NCBI GenBank assembly: GCA_035632315.1
Contig: DASQGZ010000022.1
Location: forward strand, 62,001 to 126,000
Length of the DNA stretch: 64,000 nt
Direction of reading: 5' to 3'
DNA from: JAFDZW01 sp035632315
GTDB lineage: Bacteria > Bacteroidota > Ignavibacteria > Palsa-1295
A program made the position numbers and the translations under genes. The notes beneath the pieces are model-generated. The model did no database searches, was not told the DNA's origin, and saw nothing but the letters and a program-made list of their open reading frames with translations. Of the stretch, positions 63,644 through 64,000 are shown in pieces (the first letter of the stretch is position 1; every line of letters begins with the position of its first letter).

Positions 63644-63673
63644 AAAAGCCCTTGCGTTCTGCTGGGCTTTTTT
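63644..63673 (+). terminator. Riboswitch-controlled terminator hairpin
   Basis: AAAAGCCC (63644-63651) pairs with GGGCTTTT (63664-63671) around a 12-nt loop, then T-run. It sits ~45 nt after the M-box core, as expected for a transcription-termination expression platform. Confidence 0.85.
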
Positions 63674-63760
63674 ATTTGCGGGCATAAGAATGACGACGCT
63701 ATCTGCGATCGATACCATATCGCTCATAATTAGTCGGTATTTATTTTGCCTCGCACTTAC

Positions 63761-64000
63761 ATGATCAGTTCTGTGCGAATCGTAAATTTTTCTATATTGA
63801 TCGTGATGTGTGTTTTCGGGAGAGCATTTGCTCAGGAGACGACGCATTCCGATTCGTGGAATCTGCATTTTCAGCAGACAGTGGTCGGTCAATATCATTT
63901 CGATTTTCACTCCCCGTATTCGGGTATCAACAGTTTGCAAGCGCATGAAGGTGACGCATATTCAGTGACATCCACACTGTTTCTCGGCGCGAAATTGTGG
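63761..64000 (+). CDS. OprB-family carbohydrate porin, N-terminal part (truncated by window end)
   Basis: 80 codons from ATG 63761 are seen. A signal peptide (MISSVRIVNFSILIVMCVFGRAFAQ) leads to SWNLHFQQTVVGQYHFDFHSPYSG...NSLQAHEGDAYSVTSTLFLGAKLW. The F-Q-x-T-x-[V/I]-x-Q and SPYSG-x-NSL words are typical of the first strands of OprB-type carbohydrate porins. It lies in the outer membrane. It follows the Mg2+ riboswitch, which suggests a role linked to Mg2+ rather than sugar. Confidence 0.7.
   Translation, partial: MISSVRIVNFSILIVMCVFGRAFAQETTHSDSWNLHFQQTVVGQYHFDFHSPYSGINSLQAHEGDAYSVTSTLFLGAKLW

Overview
The window looks like chromosomal DNA from a bacterium of the Bacteroidota/Chlorobiota (FCB) side of the tree, possibly a Kapabacteria- or Ignavibacteria-like lineage. 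This rests on seven large secreted proteins ending in type IX secretion (T9SS/Por) C-terminal sorting domains, DUF2851 and DUF4270-like proteins, -7 promoter elements of the form TAnnTTTG, and sparse Shine-Dalgarno sequences. The lineage call is inference from these families; no 16S gene is present.

Layout. 1-6.2 kb is a plus-strand housekeeping run: lipoprotein, outer-membrane protein, rpiB, glyA, tatC, polyprenyl synthetase. It meets a minus-strand pair (orphan sugar ABC permease, NfeD) with no spacer. 8.5-10.6 kb is a large T9SS propeller protein, followed by an NlpC/P60 hydrolase with a structured leader. 11.8-15.4 kb holds smpB-tyrS (overlapping) and ptsI. 15.4-18.1 kb is a minus-strand dTDP-rhamnose cluster (rmlD, rmlB, rmlA; no rmlC), back to back with two glycosyltransferases and a DUF2961/GH172-type secreted protein, so this looks like a surface-polysaccharide locus.

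23.3-26.8 kb is nrdJ, the class II ribonucleotide reductase. Immediately downstream (26.8-33 kb) is a small AT-rich accessory island. In it the last 22-92 bp of nrdJ recur three more times, punctuating a RelE-like toxin-antitoxin pair, a tiny membrane ORF, a Crp/Fnr regulator plus a CMD-family lipoprotein, and a large coiled-coil AAA ATPase of the putative defence type. This stepwise duplication of a gene end, without a visible integrase, is the most unusual structure in the window.

33.4-43.8 kb is metabolic and signalling genes: VOC, GNAT, pirin, PA0069-type radical SAM, TIM-barrel isomerase, SIMPL, esterase, and a two-component system with an outer-membrane protein gene lodged between regulator and kinase. 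44.3-48 kb holds two divergent T9SS proteins. 48-55 kb is housekeeping again: FtsB-like, ROK kinase lacking its zinc cysteines, pyrF, GNAT, DUF2851, tRNA-Gly on the minus strand, an RsbU-type phosphatase and gcvT. LivG/LivF ATPases follow. 56.5-63.3 kb is a block of three T9SS proteins, two of them paralogues that differ in the number of a Cys-pair Ig-like repeat.

The window ends with a clear M-box (ykoK) magnesium riboswitch and intrinsic terminator in front of a truncated gene for an OprB-type carbohydrate porin.
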